Shown piece after piece: positions 60,418 to 64,000 of a DNA stretch of 64,000 nt (positions are counted from its first letter, which is position 1; every line of letters begins with the position of its first letter). Made by a program: the position numbers and the translations under genes. Below the pieces are notes generated by a model. The model made no database searches and was not told where the DNA came from. It saw only the letters and a list, made by a program, of their open reading frames with translations. Source of the DNA: Alkalicoccus halolimnae (GTDB taxonomy: Bacteria > Bacillota > Bacilli > Bacillales > Salisediminibacteriaceae). The DNA lies in assembly GCF_008014775.2 (NCBI RefSeq), contig NZ_CP144914.1, positions 992,001-1,056,000 on the forward strand. Reading direction: 5' to 3'.

Positions 60418-61230
60418 GTGAAAAAAGTGTTTATCGTATCCGATTCATTAGGAGAAACGGCAGACCGCATGGTGGGGGCGGCCCTGAAACAATTTGACGT
60501 AAATAACGTAGAAATCAGACGTTTTCCCCATGTGACGACGGAAAAGAAAGTAGAGCGGCTCGTGAAAGAAGCGGAACAGTCGAAGTCGCTGATTGCCTAT
60601 ACGATCGTCGTGGAATCTCTGCGAAGGTATATGAAAGAACTGGCCGCACAGAAAGGCATTGAGGCAGTAAATTTACTGGAACCGCTGCTTCACTCCATGG
60701 AAAAAACGTTTGAATCGGCCCCTAAAAAAGAGCCGGGAATGATGCATAAATTAGACGAAGAATATTTCCGCAGGATTGAAGCAGTGGAATTTGCTGTGAA
60801 ATATGATGATGCACAGGACACATCTGGAATTTTAAAAGCAGATCTCGTACTTATCGGAGTTTCGCGGACATCGAAAACGCCGCTGTCGATGTATCTTGCC
60901 CACAAACAGTTTAAAGTGGCCAACGTACCGCTCGTTCCGGAAGTGAAGGTGCCCGACGAACTTTACCAGCTTCCGCGTGAACGATGCGTCGGCCTCGTTA
61001 TTTCCCCGCAGAAGCTTAACAGTATCCGCCGCGTGCGGCTTCGGACGATGGGGTTAAAAGAAGAAGCAGACTATGCGAGCATGGACAGAATTTTAAAAGA
61101 AATTGATTACGCGGAAAACATTATGAAACGGGTCGGATGTCCGATCATTAACGTTTCTGATAAAGCAGTAGAAGAAACAGCAAGCTACATTCTGGAGTTT
61201 CTAAAAGTAGAAAGGAGTGCTGACTCGTGA
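60418..61230 (+). CDS. Pyruvate, phosphate dikinase regulatory protein (PpsR/PDRP)
   Basis: A 270-residue bifunctional Ser/Thr kinase and pyrophosphorylase that inactivates PPDK using ADP and reactivates it using phosphate. The start KKVFIVSDSLGETADRMV, the P-loop GVSRTSKTPLSMYLAHK near residue 150, and the ending CPIINVSDKAVEETA are typical. GTG start with GAGGTGG nine bases before it. Its stop overlaps the GTG of ppdK by four bases, so regulator and target are translationally coupled. Confidence 0.93.
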   Translation: MKKVFIVSDSLGETADRMVGAALKQFDVNNVEIRRFPHVTTEKKVERLVKEAEQSKSLIAYTIVVESLRRYMKELAAQKGIEAVNLLEPLLHSMEKTFESAPKKEPGMMHKLDEEYFRRIEAVEFAVKYDDAQDTSGILKADLVLIGVSRTSKTPLSMYLAHKQFKVANVPLVPEVKVPDELYQLPRERCVGLVISPQKLNSIRRVRLRTMGLKEEADYASMDRILKEIDYAENIMKRVGCPIINVSDKAVEETASYILEFLKVERSADS

Positions 61231-63908
61231 AACAGGCCGTATACATGTTCGAAGAAGGAAGTCAGGAAATGCGCAATATTCTTGGAGGAAAAGGAGCCAA
61301 TCTTGCGGAGATGACGCGGATCGGTCTTCCGGTGCCGGAAGGATTTACTGTGTCGACCGATGCATGCAAAGACTACTATGCAAACGAGGCGCAGCTGTCT
61401 GTTAAAGTGAAGCAGGAACTTTTTGCAGCACTCAGGAAGCTTGAAGATAAAACAGGAAAAAAGCTCGGGGCAGTGGACCAGCCGCTGTTCGTATCTGTCC
61501 GCTCTGGAGCCGTTTTCTCGATGCCGGGAATGATGGATACAGTATTAAACCTCGGCATGAATGACGATACCGTGGAAGGCATGACACGCCTTACCGGCAA
61601 TGCCCGTTTTTCCTATGATTCCTACAGACGCTTTATTCAGATGTTCAGTGACGTCGTTCTCGGAGTGGAAACGTACTTTTTTGAGCGGGAGCTGGAGCGC
61701 TACCGGGCAGAAAAAGGCTACAGCACGGATCCGGAGATGTCCGCAGACGACTGGAAAGCGATTATCGAGACCTATAAAGGCATCGTGCTTGATCATACAG
61801 ACGAACCGTTCCCGGAAGATCCGCACCGGCAGCTGCTTTTGTCGATCGAAGCGGTGTTTGATTCCTGGAATAATGACCGCGCACAGATTTACCGCCGTCT
61901 TAATAAAATTCCCCACGATCTCGGAACCGCTGTCACGATTCAAAGCATGGTATTCGGGAACATGGGAGAAGATTCCGGGACCGGCGTTGCCTTTACGAGG
62001 GATCCATCTTCCGGGGAAGGAATTTTGTACGGCGAATACTTAGTAAATGCCCAGGGAGAAGACGTAGTGGCCGGTATCCGCACGCCTCAGCCAATTGCGA
62101 CGCTGAAAGACGTCATGCCGGATGTATATGAACAGTTCGCTTCGACATGCAACCGTCTGGAAGCCCACTACGGAGATATGCAGGACATTGAATTTACTGT
62201 TGAAAGCGGAAAGTTATATCTTCTGCAGACGAGAAACGGCAAGCGCACGGCTCAGGCCGCAGTCAAAATCGCGGTGGATATGAAAAAAGAAAATGTCCTT
62301 ACGAAAGAAGAGGCGCTTCTGCGCGTCAATCCGGATCAGCTCAACCATCTTCTTCACCGGCGAATAGATGAAAACTATGAGCGGAACAGTCTGATTAAAG
62401 GTCTCCCTGCCTCTCCTGGAGCAGCCACAGGAAAAGTCGTCTTTACAGCAGACGATGCCGATTTATGCGCGAAAAAAGGAGAAAAGGTGATCCTCGTCCG
62501 TCCGGAAACAACTCCTGATGATATTCACGGTATTATCGCTTCGGAAGCAGTTGTGACAAGCCGGGGAGGCATGACGAGCCACGCAGCCGTCGTTGCCCGC
62601 GGCATGGGAAAAGCTTGTATCTGCGGCTGTGACGGTCTGAAAATTAATCTGGAAGATAAACAGTTTTCCGTGAACGGGCAGATTGTCCAATACTTCGACA
62701 CGATTACGATTGACGGATCGACAGGCGAAGTCTTTCTCGGGGAAGTACCGATGATGGAGCCGGAGCTTTCCGGGGAATTTCAGGAGCTGCTCGTCTGGTC
62801 TGATGAGCTGCGCCGCATGGGAGTCCGCTCCAATGCAGACAATCCGCACGACGCAGCCAAGTCGCGCGAACTTGGAGCAGAAGGCATCGGCCTGTGCCGT
62901 ACGGAGCATATGTTTATGGATCCTGCCCGAATCCCGATCGTTCAGGAAATGATTCTTGCAGATACGCAGACCGAACGTGAAAAGGCGCTTGAAAAGCTGC
63001 TGCCGATGCAGCAGGAAGATTTCACGGGTATATTCAAGGAAATGGCCGGACTTCCCGTGACGATCCGTCTGCTCGATCCGCCGCTGCATGAATTTCTTCC
63101 GGATAAAGAAGAGCTGCTCGTCGATCTGACGAAACTGCAGATAACGGATCCGGCTTCTCCTCAGCTTAAGGAAAAGCAGAAACTGATGAGGAAACTGCGG
63201 GAACTCGATGAATTTAATCCGATGCTCGGCCACCGCGGCTGCAGGCTGGGGATGACACATCCGGAAATTTATGAAATGCAGGCAAAAGCGGTGTTCTATG
63301 CCGCCGCCGATCTGGCGGGGCAGGGACAGGAAGTGAAACCGGAAGTGATGATTCCGCTCGTCGGGCATGTGAATGAATTAAAAGCAATGCGCCTCGTTGT
63401 GGAAAATGCCGCGCAGGTGGTAGCTGAAGAAACCGGACAGAAGCTCGATTACACGGTCGGCACGATGATCGAAGTCCCGCGTGCGGCCCTCACGGCAGAC
63501 GAAATAGCCGCCGAAGCAGATTTCTTTTCTTTCGGAACAAATGACCTGACCCAGACGACGTTCGGTTACAGCCGCGACGATGCCGAAGGGAAATTCCTGA
63601 CCCGCTACGTCGAAACGGAAGTCCTCGAAGCGAATCCATTTATGGAAATCGACCGCAAAGGCGTCGGGAAACTCGTGGAGATGGGCGTCAATCTGGGCCG
63701 CGGAACAAAACCGGGGCTGAAGACCGGTATTTGCGGCGAACACGGGGGAGATCCTCATTCGATTCAGTTCTGCGAAAATCAGGGACTCGACTACGTAAGC
63801 TGTTCGCCTTTCCGTGTTCCTGTGGCAAGACTCGCCGCTGCCCAGGCGGCGATTATGGCACAGCAGAAAGCAGCTGCTGCTGATAAATCTGTGCGGAAGG
63901 CTTTATAG
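61227..63908 (+). CDS. ppdK: Pyruvate, phosphate dikinase
   Basis: An 893-residue enzyme that interconverts pyruvate + ATP + Pi with phosphoenolpyruvate + AMP + PPi, at the glycolysis-gluconeogenesis node. N-terminal ATP-grasp domain (GGKGANLAEM, PLFVSVRSGAVFSMPGMMDT), the swivelling phosphohistidine domain with His452 in GGMTSHAAVVARGMGK (the neighbouring Thr is the regulatory phosphorylation site), and the PEP-binding barrel (GAEGIGLCRTEHMF, MLGHRGCRLG, FGTNDLTQTT, KTGICGEHGGD with the catalytic Cys). GTG start with AAAGGAG. Full length. Confidence 0.96.
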   Translation: MKQAVYMFEEGSQEMRNILGGKGANLAEMTRIGLPVPEGFTVSTDACKDYYANEAQLSVKVKQELFAALRKLEDKTGKKLGAVDQPLFVSVRSGAVFSMPGMMDTVLNLGMNDDTVEGMTRLTGNARFSYDSYRRFIQMFSDVVLGVETYFFERELERYRAEKGYSTDPEMSADDWKAIIETYKGIVLDHTDEPFPEDPHRQLLLSIEAVFDSWNNDRAQIYRRLNKIPHDLGTAVTIQSMVFGNMGEDSGTGVAFTRDPSSGEGILYGEYLVNAQGEDVVAGIRTPQPIATLKDVMPDVYEQFASTCNRLEAHYGDMQDIEFTVESGKLYLLQTRNGKRTAQAAVKIAVDMKKENVLTKEEALLRVNPDQLNHLLHRRIDENYERNSLIKGLPASPGAATGKVVFTADDADLCAKKGEKVILVRPETTPDDIHGIIASEAVVTSRGGMTSHAAVVARGMGKACICGCDGLKINLEDKQFSVNGQIVQYFDTITIDGSTGEVFLGEVPMMEPELSGEFQELLVWSDELRRMGVRSNADNPHDAAKSRELGAEGIGLCRTEHMFMDPARIPIVQEMILADTQTEREKALEKLLPMQQEDFTGIFKEMAGLPVTIRLLDPPLHEFLPDKEELLVDLTKLQITDPASPQLKEKQKLMRKLRELDEFNPMLGHRGCRLGMTHPEIYEMQAKAVFYAAADLAGQGQEVKPEVMIPLVGHVNELKAMRLVVENAAQVVAEETGQKLDYTVGTMIEVPRAALTADEIAAEADFFSFGTNDLTQTTFGYSRDDAEGKFLTRYVETEVLEANPFMEIDRKGVGKLVEMGVNLGRGTKPGLKTGICGEHGGDPHSIQFCENQGLDYVSCSPFRVPVARLAAAQAAIMAQQKAAAADKSVRKAL

Positions 63909-63948
63909 CTTTCAATACCGTCTGAATGTAAGCATCTTACAGCACTCG

Positions 63949-63995
63949 AAATAGGCTTTCATGGTGATATATAGATCATCATGAAGGCCTATTTT
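63949..63995 (+). terminator. Intrinsic terminator after ppdK
   Basis: AAATAGGCTTTCATGGTGAT pairs with ATCATCATGAAGGCCTATTT with small bulges, then TTTT. Similar in sequence to the terminator at 4777-4818. Confidence 0.75.
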
Positions 63996-64000
63996 ATGTT

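Overview
The window is a chromosomal stretch of a low-to-mid GC Firmicute, almost certainly a Bacillaceae member. Evidence is the strong Shine-Dalgarno sequences, TTG and GTG starts, Gram-positive gene neighbourhoods (ddl-murF, PpsR-PpdK, CcdA-ResA), a SinI-type antirepressor and a Rex-type operator. Many proteins are rich in Asp and Glu, which would suit a halophilic or haloalkaliphilic bacillus; that point is inference. No rRNA or tRNA gene was seen.

Layout. 1-2.2 kb: cell wall genes ddl (cut by the window edge) and murF. 2.7-5.4 kb: two paralogous TPR-like genes flanking an MscS channel and a small unknown protein. 5.7-10.9 kb: a quinone-oxidoreductase-like enzyme, DinB-like and VOC proteins, a DMT transporter and a DUF4349 lipoprotein. 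11.2-16.6 kb: signalling genes (MEDS hybrid kinase, PAS-GGDEF-EAL protein, LytTR regulator). 17-25.5 kb: SUMT-HemD fusion, SDR, DMT transporter, VOC pair, 3-methyladenine glycosylase, a gene-free 1.1 kb with a candidate structured RNA, sugar isomerase and Old Yellow Enzyme. 26.2-31.5 kb: Usp, a three-gene operon (HAD phosphatase, glycerol-1-phosphate dehydrogenase-like, CitE-like) behind a perfect Rex operator, an NTF2-like protein and a luciferase-like monooxygenase. 31.9-33.5 kb: an AT-rich island bounded by inverted repeats with a decayed Tn3-family transposase. 34.3-41 kb: an unknown gene, two patatin-like phospholipases, and a hydrolase between two DUF2071 genes. 41.6-50.3 kb: acyl-CoA ligase, a sigma-54 activator facing a YfcC-type permease and isoaspartyl dipeptidase with a perfect -24/-12 promoter, and a formate/nitrite channel. 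50.5-54.4 kb: frameshifted membrane protein, CcdA, ResA-like thioredoxin and a two-component system. 56-60.3 kb: a double-kinase hybrid sensor with its OmpR regulator, then a c-di-GMP-I riboswitch directly ahead of a 50-residue SinI-like antirepressor. 60.4-63.9 kb: PpsR and pyruvate phosphate dikinase.

The intergenic DNA is unusually full of short non-coding repeats. Two MITE-like families stand out. Family A is 266 bp with 15-bp terminal inverted repeats and clean 4-bp target duplications (three copies). Family B has GGCT.../...AGCC ends and 8-bp target duplications. Their termini differ, yet they share a structured core. Decayed gene fragments (Tn3 transposase, RpiR regulator, OpuAC-like, ZIP-like) lie among them.

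The most interesting module is 55.9-60.3 kb: sensor kinase and regulator, an 11-bp-periodic box, a c-di-GMP riboswitch, then SinI. It would couple an environmental signal and c-di-GMP to SinR control of biofilm genes. A diguanylate cyclase/phosphodiesterase-type protein lies elsewhere in the window. The candidate 430-nt RNA at 23.0-23.46 kb and the Rex-controlled operon are the next most promising.
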